Shown here: one piece after another, positions 35,015-43,603 of the stretch
Layout: each line of letters opens with the position of its first letter
How positions within the stretch are numbered: position 1 is the first letter of the stretch
From: an uncultured Sphingomonas sp.
GTDB taxonomy: Bacteria > Pseudomonadota > Alphaproteobacteria > Sphingomonadales > Sphingomonadaceae
Assembly (NCBI RefSeq): GCF_934560975.1
Contig: NZ_CAKTFO010000001.1
Coordinates: 345,383-409,382, forward strand
Length of the DNA stretch: 64,000 bases
Direction of reading: 5' to 3'
Translations under genes and position numbers: made by a program
The notes under the pieces: generated by a model
Databases searched by the model: none
What the model saw: only the letters and a program-made list of their open reading frames with translations
Told to the model about the DNA's origin: nothing

Positions 35015-35963
35015 CCGCCGAGAATCGCGCCTTTTCGCCGTCCCATTCGCCCTCGAGCCATCGGGTTGACATGCCGACGCAGAAGCCGTCGCGATCGAGT
35101 ACCGGGCCGCCGCTGTTACCGGGCGAAACGAGGTTCGAGATAAGCAATATATCGGTGCCGCCGACGAAGAGGCGCGCCGTACCGTTGACCTCGCCGCGAT
35201 GCCCGACCAGCTCAGCTTGGGCGCACGGCACGAGCGGATAGCCGAGCGTGTAGACCAAATCGAACATCTCGATATCGCCCCGAAACCGGAACATCGGTTC
35301 GGGCTCGTGCAAGCCCTGTACCGGGATCGTCGCGATATCTTCGCTCGGGTGCAGTGTGGGGGTGCCGAACGAAAGCTCAGTCCCCGCTGCGGTCGTCACC
35401 GCCTTGACCGTGATCCCGTCGGCGGGATCGACATTATGCTTGCAGGTGTAAAGCTTCGGGGTCGCACCGGGTGACGGTATTGCGAAGAAGCCGCTGCCGC
35501 GCGACGTGTCGCCGTTTAAGGTCTCGACGTCGACCGCTACGAGCGCATCGCGATAGCGCGCGACGAACGCCGAGGGCGGCTGGAAGATGTTAAGCAATGT
35601 ACGCGCCTCGAGATGCTCAATCAGTAGCGGCGCGACGATACTGTGATCGATGAACGCGCCGGGCATATGGCCCGTCGCCCGAATCACTATCTGCCGATCG
35701 ACGAGGCAGCGCCAGATATAGTCGATCGGTCCCATCTTGTACGCTTGGCCGCCACAGATCATCGCTTGCAGCAGTTCCACCGAGAAATAGTTTGCTTTGA
35801 GCAGGGAGAGCTTCTCGGCTGCTTGCGGCGCGTGCATGAACGCGAGCCCGGCGGCGACGAGCCGGGCAAATTCCGGTTCGTCATCGACCATCAGATTGAA
35901 GCGTTCTTCGACGAGCGCAAACTGCTCGCGATAGGCGGGGTGGTGGTGCAGGTTCAGACGCAT
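34983..35963 (-). CDS. Trypsin-like (S1/V8 type) serine protease with helical N-terminal domain
   Basis: 326 residues from ATG 35963. The C-terminal ~190 residues carry the catalytic triad: YTCKHNVDP (His), PSEDIATIPV (Asp) and SPGNSGGPVLD (Ser). The first ~125 residues are helical with no signal peptide, so the protein should be cytoplasmic. Such N-terminal domains in conflict systems often mediate recruitment. Its 3' end overlaps that of the E2-E1-JAB gene by 32 bp on the opposite strand. Confidence 0.75.
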   Translation of the reverse strand: MRLNLHHHPAYREQFALVEERFNLMVDDEPEFARLVAAGLAFMHAPQAAEKLSLLKANYFSVELLQAMICGGQAYKMGPIDYIWRCLVDRQIVIRATGHMPGAFIDHSIVAPLLIEHLEARTLLNIFQPPSAFVARYRDALVAVDVETLNGDTSRGSGFFAIPSPGATPKLYTCKHNVDPADGITVKAVTTAAGTELSFGTPTLHPSEDIATIPVQGLHEPEPMFRFRGDIEMFDLVYTLGYPLVPCAQAELVGHRGEVNGTARLFVGGTDILLISNLVSPGNSGGPVLDRDGFCVGMSTRWLEGEWDGEKARFSAAIPAALVAAF

Positions 35964-36714
35964 CGTGCCCTGTCTAGGGCAAACGCTCGACCGTGGCAGG
36001 TCCATCGTTCCGAATTGGCAGCGAAGACCGCGCGTCGCGACGGTTGGATCAGAGATTGGCGGATCGATTATCGTCCGCTTCCGCGGCGAAGCTTCCAAGT
36101 GCTGCCCGTCCAATCTCTGTCGTTCTACAGTGCGCGTGTGGCAGACGTCGGATGTCGGCTATCGGCGAGATCTGCCGTTGGATACGTGGCTGGGGAACGG
36201 CAGAAATGTCCCAATCCAAGCCGTTTCGTGCGGTTCACCGCCAACGCTGGAGCGGCCGGTCTCCTCGCATTAACCAGCGGCCGGTTTTGGGCTCGGCATC
36301 AAGGGCGCTGAGTGTCCGGAAATGGGTCCTGGCAGTCCATGAGCCAACCGGCGCTGGTCAGCCGACTCCACGCCATCCCAGGACGCGATACGGCTCCGGA
36401 TTGCGCTGCTACCGGCTTCGGGTCGGGATAGTACCAAGCAACGTCGAGATTGTCCGCACCATCGACGTGCAGGCTACGACGGCAGTACCTGCAGGGCTGC
36501 CAGCGTCTGATCGTCAAGCCGGCAAACGCCCGTTGGAAATTGGATATCTTGCGAGGCGTAGCCATCAATCGACCTGCGGTGATCCACTGCGATCAACGCC
36601 GGCCAGCGCCAACGGCCTATCAGGTGCATCCTCGCCTGCGTACGAGCGGCTTGCCGATTGCCGGCTAGCGGGACCTTGGTCTACCAGACCTCGCATCAGG
36701 GGAACGGGGGACAC
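35964..36714. other. Intergenic gap, possible small antisense ORF
   Basis: About 750 bp. The only frame of interest is on the minus strand, 36299-36568 (89 codons, with a CRYC pair and a Trp-rich middle), but it has no ribosome site or recognised family. No terminator or repeat was recognised; this may be the right boundary of the defence island. Confidence 0.3.
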
Positions 36715-37725
36715 ATGAAGAAGATCAATGTTGCTGCGATGTCGATGGTGGCTCTGGTCGCGGGCTGCGGCCACAAGTCCAAGGCAGACGACACCGTGGC
36801 CCCCCCAAACCTCACGGCAGCAGCATCCCCGACAAGCCCAGCTGCACCGTCGGCTACGCCGGTGGCAGCCGACTTCTCGATTGACAACGTGCCGATCTCT
36901 AATGCGCCACTCGGGAAGTTCCCGTACTTCGGTCTACCTGCAGGCTATATGGCGAGGAACACGCAGCAGCTGCACGACTTCGGGCATTTCCTGTTCTGGA
37001 CCGGCAAAAACCTTCAGAATGTCGAGGGTCAGGTCTACATGGCGGAAATCGTCAATCATGACGAAAATAAGTTCTCGAGTTATGAACTGACCAAGAATAT
37101 GGAGGCCCTGTTCCAGCAGGCTGGCGCGGTGAAGGTTGCTCAATCGAAGATACCGAAGGAACAGATGGACGCCATTCCTGAAGCTACAAAGGGAGAACTT
37201 CTAACCGGCTTCGGCGATCCCTGGAACGATCCGGTAGAAACCTGGGTAATCCGTCGTCCGCATGATGCGATCTGGATACATTATTCGACAAACACAAGCC
37301 AGGCCGGCATGACGGTCGTTCAGACGAAGCCGTTTGTGGCGACAGCGGCGCTGCTTCCCGTTGATCAGCTGAAATCCGATCTCGACAAGACCGGCAAGGC
37401 AGTGATCCACGTCAACTTCGCGACCGACCAGACGCAGATCCTGCCGACGTCCAGTCCGCAAATAAATGCTGTGGTCGCTCTGCTCAAGGCCGACCCCTCG
37501 CTGAAGCTGGCGATCAATGGCTACACTGACGATACCGGTTCCGACGCGCACAACCTCACGCTCTCCGATGGCCGAGCCAAGGCGGTGCAGACAGCGCTCA
37601 CCACAGCGGGTGTGAAAGGAGATCGCCTCCAGGCCAAGGGCTATGGACGCACGAACCCGGTGTCGAGCAACACCGATGAAGAGGGAAAGGCCGCCAATCG
37701 CCGGGTCGAACTGATCAAACTCTGA
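36715..37725 (+). CDS. OmpA-family lipoprotein
   Basis: 336 residues from ATG 36715. The signal peptide ends in a lipobox (LVAGCG, Cys near residue 18) followed by a Pro/Ala/Thr linker. The C-terminal ~110 residues are an OmpA-like peptidoglycan-binding domain (INGYTDDTGSDAHNLTLSDGRAKAV ... GYGRTNPV ... NRRVELI). The central ~180 residues are unassigned. Expected to be an outer-membrane lipoprotein tethered to peptidoglycan. Confidence 0.75.
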   Translation: MKKINVAAMSMVALVAGCGHKSKADDTVAPPNLTAAASPTSPAAPSATPVAADFSIDNVPISNAPLGKFPYFGLPAGYMARNTQQLHDFGHFLFWTGKNLQNVEGQVYMAEIVNHDENKFSSYELTKNMEALFQQAGAVKVAQSKIPKEQMDAIPEATKGELLTGFGDPWNDPVETWVIRRPHDAIWIHYSTNTSQAGMTVVQTKPFVATAALLPVDQLKSDLDKTGKAVIHVNFATDQTQILPTSSPQINAVVALLKADPSLKLAINGYTDDTGSDAHNLTLSDGRAKAVQTALTTAGVKGDRLQAKGYGRTNPVSSNTDEEGKAANRRVELIKL

Positions 37726-37734
37726 CCCCCGTGC

Positions 37735-37767
37735 GCGTGAGCATTAGGTTCTGGGTGATGCTCACGC
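37735..37767 (+). terminator. Terminator-like hairpin after the OmpA-like gene
   Basis: Ten-base-pair perfect stem GCGTGAGCAT / ATGCTCACGC with a 13-nt loop, starting 10 bp after the OmpA-like stop. There is no strong T-run, so termination efficiency is uncertain. Confidence 0.5.
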
Positions 37768-38340
37768 CACTACCGCTGGCGCAACATTCATCTGACCATG
37801 CTCGGTGGCGGAGCGGCTTGAATCTGAGGCCAATGGCGGCTTCATGATCGGCAGGATAGCTCCGGAACAGGTATCATGAGCTACAATGCCGAACCATCCC
37901 TCCGACCAGCTCGGCTCTTATCAGGCCCACGTTCCCGAAGGCGCGTGGGTGGGATGCCTCTACGACCGAGCCCTGGGCAAAGGTGCCGGTTGGCGAACCA
38001 CGACCTCAAGACGGTCGACCGGTTAATCTGGCCACCAAAGCAGGCCATCAGGGCATGAATGAACGGCAGAAGTCGGAGAGCGGTGACTCTGCCCCAAATG
38101 GCCGCATCTGGGTCGTGGCCGTCTTCCCGAAACATCTAATTTCCAAGGCGCCGTGCGTTCACGTTACTCCGTACTCCCGTTGCGGTTTCGGGGAAGGGCA
38201 ATCGGGAACGGGTTTCGGGAGCACGGTTTCCTGCAGCGGTCATCAGTGCGATGAGCCCCTGCCGGCGTCCCGTCGCAGGTTCGTTTTCGGGAAAGCCTTG
38301 TGCTCCCGGCCGTTATTCCGCTCAGAGTCCGTTTCAGAAC
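37768..38340. other. Intergenic gap before IS5 element
   Basis: About 570 bp with no convincing gene. Around 38190-38235 there are short imperfect GTTTC/GGGA direct repeats. GAGTCCGTTTCAGAACTC near 38325 could be the left end of the IS5-type element, but the matching right end was not found. Confidence 0.35.
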
Positions 38341-39153
38341 TCACATTGAGCGAGCGATGCGCCTGACGAGCACCATTGCGGCGGCAGCGTAGAGGAAGGC
38401 AGTGGCAGAGCCGATGGTGGCTTCGAAGTCCTTGGCCAGTCGCCGGTTGCGACCGAGCCATGCGAAGGTCCGCTCGACGACCCAACGGCGCGGGTGGACG
38501 GTGAACCCAATCTGCCCGGCGATCTTGCGCACAATCTCGATGTTGATCGAGGTGGCATCGCTGACCCGCGCGGCATTGTAGGCGCTGTCGGCGAACGCCT
38601 TGGTGACGAAGGGATGCCGCTGACGGGACCGCTTCAGCAGCGGCACGGCACCGTCGCGGTCCTGCACGTCGCCGGGGTGCACCAGCAACTCCAAGGGCCG
38701 GCCGTCAGTGTCGACCATCGCGTGCCTCTTGCGGCCCATCACCTTCTTCCCGGCATCATAACCACGGGGACCGCCGGCCTCTGTTGTTTTGATCGACTGG
38801 CTGTCGATGACGGCCGCCGAAGGTGCTTCCTCGCGGCCGTGCCGAGTACGATCCGCGAGGACCAGGGCGTGGTTGAGGGATTGGAAGAAACCCCGATCCC
38901 GCAGCCACGCGAACCATCGATAGACCGTCTGCCATGGTGGGAAGCCAGGCGGCAGGCACCGCCACGGCGCGCCGGTGCGGAGCACGAACATGATAGCATC
39001 AAGCAGGCAGCGCCACGACCAACGACGCAGCCGGCCGGTCGCCGGGTCCGTTGGAAGATAGACGGCAACGATCTGCCACTCGGCGTCTGTCAGGCTGCTT
39101 GGATATGCAAGATGGTCGCGGCTATGCTGCCGCCGAGTGTCGCGGGTCCACAT
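38341..39153 (-). CDS. IS5-family transposase
   Basis: 270 residues from ATG 39153. It has the N-terminal DUF4096-like part (LTDAEWQIVAVYLP ... LRTGAPWRCLP ... VYRWF) and the DDE domain: VIDSQSIKTTEAGGPRG (first Asp), AFADSAYNA (second Asp), and WVVERTFAWLGRNRRL (Glu). All catalytic residues appear present and the frame is intact. Single-ORF form typical of the IS1031/IS427 branches. Confidence 0.85.
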   Translation of the reverse strand: MWTRDTRRQHSRDHLAYPSSLTDAEWQIVAVYLPTDPATGRLRRWSWRCLLDAIMFVLRTGAPWRCLPPGFPPWQTVYRWFAWLRDRGFFQSLNHALVLADRTRHGREEAPSAAVIDSQSIKTTEAGGPRGYDAGKKVMGRKRHAMVDTDGRPLELLVHPGDVQDRDGAVPLLKRSRQRHPFVTKAFADSAYNAARVSDATSINIEIVRKIAGQIGFTVHPRRWVVERTFAWLGRNRRLAKDFEATIGSATAFLYAAAAMVLVRRIARSM

Positions 39154-39237
39154 GGTCTGTCCAGGGAAGGTGTAAGCAACCCCCCTTGAATCAGCCCGTG
39201 CCGCGATGCTCAACGGTCAACCGGCGCGGGGACGAGA

Positions 39238-39453
39238 ATGAGCGAGGAGCGGGACGAGTATGGCGTGCCGGTCGAACCAGCCGAACGTATGCAGCAGGTC
39301 ATGCTTGGCCTCTTTGACCTGCTGGATGAAGCCGGATTGGCCGGATTTCCTGCCGATCTGATCGGCGAGCTGAACCTAGTGCGCCTCAAGTTCATGGACG
39401 AGTTCGAAGCTCGGTTCCCGGGCTACGGCAAAGGACGCGCGAACTGGCGCTGA
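39238..39453 (+). CDS. Small hypothetical protein
   Basis: 71 residues, acidic N-terminus, helical (ERMQQVMLGLFDLLDEAGL), no recognised domain. ATG 39238 follows a GGGGACGAGA sequence. Sits between the transposase and a monooxygenase gene. Confidence 0.4.
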   Translation: MSEERDEYGVPVEPAERMQQVMLGLFDLLDEAGLAGFPADLIGELNLVRLKFMDEFEARFPGYGKGRANWR

Positions 39454-39480
39454 CAGAGCCGCACCTTTCGAAACGGGCTC

Positions 39481-39807
39481 TCAGGACGGCATGTCGAGCG
39501 CCGCTCTGCCCGAAATCGAATAGGCGTCGGCCTGATGGTCGATGATGCCGAGTTTCCCAGCTTCTTCGAATACCGATTGAAAATCGGGCGTGGAGAGGTG
39601 CGCGCTCAACGCCGCTTGATCTCGCCAGGCTTCAATCAGGCGGAACGTGCCGGCCGCACCTACTTCCTCCGTGACGTCGAGAAATACGCAGCCGTCCCGT
39701 AGCCTAGCCGCGTTCGCTATACGCAAGGCGACATCCCGGAATGCTTCCACGTCGCCGGGCTGGATGCGATATGTTGCATAAATCAGAATGGTCGGCGTGT
39801 CGGTCAT
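39481..39807 (-). CDS. Antibiotic biosynthesis monooxygenase (ABM) family protein
   Basis: 108 residues from ATG 39807. The fold pattern (ILIYATYRIQPGDVEAFRDVA ... RDGCVFLDVTEE ... FRLIEAWRDQAALSAHLSTPDF) is the dimeric alpha+beta barrel of ABM/YgiN-like proteins, which oxidise small aromatics or quinones without cofactors. Divergent from an HxlR regulator, the usual arrangement for a regulator and its target. Confidence 0.75.
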   Translation of the reverse strand: MTDTPTILIYATYRIQPGDVEAFRDVALRIANAARLRDGCVFLDVTEEVGAAGTFRLIEAWRDQAALSAHLSTPDFQSVFEEAGKLGIIDHQADAYSISGRAALDMPS

Positions 39808-39928
39808 GTCCGGGCTCCATTGTTGCGGCGGAAAAGATGATCGATTCCGCCGCGTACGTTTCCCGGATATGGACCGGCACTGGCAGTGCGGGTAGAACCT
39901 ACCTAAAGGTAAGTATCGGAGAGACCGG

Positions 39929-40264
39929 ATGAACGTTCCCCGATCTGACCCTCCAACTGACTGTGGCCTTGATGTCGCGCTGGCCATCATGGGTGGCAAA
40001 TGGAAGCCGCTAATCCTGTATCACCTTCGCTCGGGTCCGAGGCGGTTCAACGATCTCAAGCGGGCGGTCCTCGGCATCAGCGAGAAGGTGCTGATCCAGC
40101 AATTACGTGAACTCGCCTCGGCGGACGTAGTGGTTCGTCACGATTATGGCGAGGTGCCGCCCAAGGTCGATTACACCGTCACGCCGTTCGGCATGACGCT
40201 GATCGAGGCTCTGCTGCCCCTGTGCGAGTTGGGCGTGAGGAACCGCGCCCGCGCTTCGGCCTAG
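39929..40264 (+). CDS. HxlR-family transcription regulator
   Basis: 111 residues. The N-terminal Cys (DCGLDVALAIMGGKWKPLILYHL) and the following RFNDLKRAVLGISEKVLIQQLREL and VPPKVDYTVTPFG make a full HxlR winged-helix domain. Transcribed divergently from the ABM monooxygenase with ~120 bp between; probably controls it in response to redox or quinone stress. Confidence 0.85.
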   Translation: MNVPRSDPPTDCGLDVALAIMGGKWKPLILYHLRSGPRRFNDLKRAVLGISEKVLIQQLRELASADVVVRHDYGEVPPKVDYTVTPFGMTLIEALLPLCELGVRNRARASA

Positions 40265-40692
40265 TTGATCGGGCTTTCCCAAAACTCGATCCCTTTTGAG
40301 AACGCCGGCCGGGCGGAGGGGTGGAACTTACCACCGATACACCCTCGGCTACCGACAGGAACGGGCGGCCGGAGTTGGGGAGTCGAACTGACGCTCTGAA
40401 TGGCCACTTCTGGGTCGTGTTCTCATGCACGGCAACGCTGGGCACTTGCGTCAGCGTAGCGCAACGTCGGCCTTGCCAGCGGCCCCAGCCGCTTTCAGTA
40501 GCGGCGCGCCCGGTCCTGCCAGCCACGTGTCGAAGCTGTATAGCTCCGGCACGAGTTTTCGCAGCGCCGTGATGTCGGCATCGCCGGCGAGCCTTCCATC
40601 TTCGATACGCGCTGCCGGCTCGCTTAGTACCACGTTCTCGGCCAGCACGCTCTCCAGAAACCGTCCGCCCGACGAAAGAGATTGTCATAAAA
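40265..40692. other. Gap with possible gene remnant on minus strand
   Basis: About 430 bp. A minus-strand frame at 40451-40648 (65 codons, GTG start) has coding-like composition and could be a truncated gene, but I recognise no family and see no ribosome site. No other structure noted. Confidence 0.3.
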
Positions 40693-41139
40693 GTGTCTTA
40701 CATTAAGCCGCGCGGCATGACGCACATGAGCAACTCTGGAATCGTCGCTCAGGTCGCGGCTCTTCCACATCGGCGGGGCAAGCTGGCTAGCCTCGGCGTG
40801 CTAACGGTAACGGATTGCATCCACCGCGGTTCGATCGTTTCGAACAGAGAAATTTCGGCAGGTATGCTGCTCAGCAGAGCGGCAGAGCGCGAGGTCTTCA
40901 AGGAGCCGAGCGTCCTTGGCAGGATCGAGAAAACGCCGCTGACCAGCTACTGGCGGAACAGCGTCGATGGACTGCCCGGCGACACCTTTGCGCGGGAAGT
41001 GACGGGCGAAATCCTCGAGCGGCGGGAGATGCGCCGGCGGGAGGGCCGCTGGATCGCCATGGCCAATGCCAGCAAAGCTGTCCAGGATCGCGAGATCCGC
41101 CCTATGCTTCGATTGTTCGCGCAGGGCCGTCAGGCCTGA
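40693..41139 (+). CDS. Hypothetical protein upstream of DUF2490 gene
   Basis: 148 residues; internal ATGs at codons 9 and 12 are alternatives. Basic, helical C-terminus (ILERREMRRREGRWIAMANASKAV cut here by function-free composition). No recognised domain. The DUF2490 start lies 5 bp after its stop, so they are likely co-transcribed. Confidence 0.45.
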   Translation: MSYIKPRGMTHMSNSGIVAQVAALPHRRGKLASLGVLTVTDCIHRGSIVSNREISAGMLLSRAAEREVFKEPSVLGRIEKTPLTSYWRNSVDGLPGDTFAREVTGEILERREMRRREGRWIAMANASKAVQDREIRPMLRLFAQGRQA

Positions 41140-41144
41140 TCGCG

Positions 41145-41846
41145 GTGCGCATCTGGCATGTCGCTCGGATCGCGGCGCTCGCCTTTGCTATGTTCGCGGG
41201 GGCATTTCCTTCGATTGGGGCACGCCAAGACGAGCAAATCTGGTTGCAGGCCAACACGCATGTTCCAATCGCACCAAGGGTGCGTCTGACACTGGAGCAA
41301 ATCATGCGCTTCGGCGATCGTGCCAACGGCCTGTTTCAGACCGAGGTTGGTGGCATTCTGGGCTACCGCCTCAACCGCCATATCGAGATCGGCGCAGGAT
41401 ACCGCAATGTCGGCGTCGAAAGCGGCACCCGGACCTTCTACGAGGACCGCGTCCGACAGCATGTCCTGATCACCTTGGGTCGCTGGTCTGGCCGCTTCCG
41501 GGTGGACGAGCGCTTCCATCCTGACGGGAATGAGATCGGTTTTCGGATCCGCCCGCTGGTGCGGTACAATCTGCCGCTGAACAAACAGGGTCTGGCTTTC
41601 TTCGCCAGCCACGAGAGCTTTTATCTACCCAACGGCACCCGCTGGGGCCAGCGACGGGGCTATGATCGCATGCGCAACCTCGTTGGCTTTGTTCTGCCTC
41701 TGTCGTTACGGACAAGCGCGGACGTAGGCTACCTCAACCAGTACCGGCCCGCACGTTCGACGACGCGTGCTCAGATCGATCATGCGCTCAGCATACAGTT
41801 GACCGTAAACCTCGCGATCCATCCACCGCCGTCTTCAGACGATTGA
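41145..41846 (+). CDS. DUF2490 outer-membrane protein
   Basis: 233 residues from GTG 41145. A signal peptide (residues ~1-27) is followed by a beta-rich chain with the DUF2490 pattern: DEQIWLQANTHVPIAPRVRLTLEQ, alternating aromatic strands and a C-terminal LTVNLAI strand. Members are predicted outer-membrane barrels of unknown role. Its 3' end overlaps by 59 bp the convergent, truncated imuB/dnaE2 remnant. Confidence 0.7.
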   Translation: MRIWHVARIAALAFAMFAGAFPSIGARQDEQIWLQANTHVPIAPRVRLTLEQIMRFGDRANGLFQTEVGGILGYRLNRHIEIGAGYRNVGVESGTRTFYEDRVRQHVLITLGRWSGRFRVDERFHPDGNEIGFRIRPLVRYNLPLNKQGLAFFASHESFYLPNGTRWGQRRGYDRMRNLVGFVLPLSLRTSADVGYLNQYRPARSTTRAQIDHALSIQLTVNLAIHPPPSSDD

Positions 41847-42760
41847 GCAGCCGGCTCAGCCGCGACCAGGCGGAGCGATCCGTCGGGTAGAGGAGCAGGT
41901 TGCGGCTATCGTCGAGCACCACCCTCGTGCCGGCGATCAGGCGGACACCGGTCGCCTTCTGCGCCTCCCATGCACGCACCACGCCCGCAACGCTGCCGAG
42001 GTCGGCGAACCGGGCCAGCGCATGTGCGGCTCCCGGCGTGGCCGCGATGGCGATCCGGGCGCTCAGTCCGAGGCGTCGGCAGAAGCCGAGCACGCGCGCG
42101 CAGAAGCGCTGTTCGCCGCCAAACAGATGCGTAACCCCGGTCAAATCGAACCAGATCCCGTCCGGTCCGCTGACCGCCGCGGTCGGGCTCCAGTGCCGCA
42201 CGGCATGGAGCGTCAGCTGCTCGAGCACGGCCGCGTCGGCTGCCGGATCCGCGGGACGGATGTCGAGGTCGGGAACGAGCGCGCGCGCCTGGGTCACCGC
42301 CATGCCTGGCACGAGGCCAAGCGCGAGCGCCGCCGGACAGGCCGCCGTGATCAGCTGCTTGTTGCCCGTCTGGGTCCACAGGAGCAGCGGGCGGGCGGAG
42401 GTCTCAGGGATGCCAACCCTGGCGATGGTTGCGGCAAGTGGGACATGCTGACGACCCTTGAACGGATGCTCGGCGGCTTCGGAACGCCGCCCCATTTCGC
42501 GCATGGTCGGTTGCTGATGGAGCGGGAGCGCGTTCGCCTCCGCCGCGACCATCGCCCGGTCGCGTGCGCCCTGGTGCGCCCAGCGCGCGCCCGGTCGCCA
42601 GTTACCGCCCCGCGGCACCGAGCAGGCGCCGGGGTCGTCGTCGACAGGAAGGGGAGAAAGCGCGCGCGGTTCAGGCTGCGCGCGCGGTCGCTCCAGCCGC
42701 CGGAGCCGCTCGATGCTGAGCGCCGGCAGGTAGAGCGAGGCGACCCGTGTTATCGCAAGC
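41788..42760 (-). pseudogene. imuB-dnaE2 fusion remnant (error-prone polymerase cassette)
   Basis: The reading frame from ~42750 starts like ImuB (RVASLYLPALSIERLRRLERPR, MREMGRRSEAAEHPFKG) and continues through the Y-family core (ALGLVPGMAVTQARALVPDLDIRPA, SGPDGIWFDLTGVTHLFGGE) to AHALARF. At about 42006 it switches in frame to DnaE2 sequence (SVAGVVRAWEAQKATGVRLIAG ... LLLYPTDRSAWSRLSRLL). It then ends after ~60 residues. The ImuB C-terminus and most of DnaE2 are missing. No ordinary start codon lies at the ImuB N-terminus. Confidence 0.75.
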
Positions 42761-43432
42761 CTCGACCAGGAGAGAGAAGGGATTGCCGTTGCGCTGACGG
42801 ACGAGCTCCACCGTCCAGCGCGCGCAGCCGACGCCGGGAGCCGGCAGTCGCCCCGACGGCGCGCAGGCGATCCGCCAGCGGGTGGTTGCCGCCGACAGCT
42901 CCGACAGGGGACAGGCACCCTCCCGCCGCCAGCGTCGCGAGAGGAAGGCCGGCGTGCCGCCGGCGTCGGCCGCGAGCTGGAGCCGGCGGCTGGCGGTCAT
43001 GTCGGCACGCCGGACCTCGCCGATCACGGCGGCGAGCGCACCATGTCGCAAGCCATCCTCCATCAACGCGAGCACGTCCTTGTCCTCGCGACCTTCGGCG
43101 AAGATCAAGCGGTGGGGCGGAAGGCCGGCCTGCTCGAGTCCCGGCGCGTAGAGATCGAAGCGGCTGACCACCCACAGCACGCGTGTGTCGGCAGCCGCCG
43201 CCAGCCGTGCGGCAAGGCCGGCGAGAAAGAGCGTGGCGGCCGCTTCGTCGCTGAGGGATGGGGCGGTGGGCGCGACCTCGTGCAGGGCACCGCCATCAAG
43301 GCCATGATCAGCGAGACGATCGTCGATGGCGGGAATGCCGAAGGGCAGGGCAGGCGCTTGGCGCGGGCGCACGTCGGCCACGCGTTCGCGCAGGCGCGAC
43401 AGGGTTTCGGAGTGGGAAGCGGCAGCGGACAT
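42671..43432 (-). CDS. imuA: ImuA-like SOS mutagenesis accessory protein
   Basis: 253 residues. A RecA-like fold without the full ATPase signature: ALPFGIPAIDDRLADHGLDGGALHEV, RVLWVVSRFDLYAPGLEQAGL, LIFAEGREDKDVLALMEDGLRHG and RRLQLAADAGGTPAFLS. This is the ImuA/SulA-related protein of the imuA-imuB-dnaE2 cassette, needed with ImuB to let DnaE2 copy damaged DNA. A LexA operator lies 20 bp upstream. It probably has no function now because its partners are truncated. Confidence 0.8.
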   Translation of the reverse strand: MSAAASHSETLSRLRERVADVRPRQAPALPFGIPAIDDRLADHGLDGGALHEVAPTAPSLSDEAAATLFLAGLAARLAAAADTRVLWVVSRFDLYAPGLEQAGLPPHRLIFAEGREDKDVLALMEDGLRHGALAAVIGEVRRADMTASRRLQLAADAGGTPAFLSRRWRREGACPLSELSAATTRWRIACAPSGRLPAPGVGCARWTVELVRQRNGNPFSLLVEACDNTGRLALPAGAQHRAAPAAGATARAA

Positions 43433-43451
43433 TCGGCGGATCGACTCACAT

Positions 43452-43466
43452 GTTCTCTATATGTTC
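43452..43466. promoter_or_regulatory. LexA operator (SOS box) of imuA
   Basis: GTTC, seven bases (TCTATAT), GTTC. This is exactly the alphaproteobacterial SOS box GTTC-N7-GTTC. It lies 20 bp upstream of the imuA start, where bound LexA would block the promoter. Confidence 0.8.
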
Positions 43467-43603
43467 TGCAATCCGGCATCGGCGGTCAAGTCATTTGGCG
43501 TAGGACAATCAGCGGCTGCCGCTCCGCCCTAGCGACAGTTGGGAACTTAGGTTGGAGCGGCGCGCTCGTTCGGGTGAGACCCGCGTGATGACGAGGAAGG
43601 GTG

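Noticed and set aside
38325..39200. Defined inverted terminal repeats for the IS5 element
   Set aside because: A candidate left end is visible near 38325 but no convincing inverse copy was found on the right, so element borders were not called.
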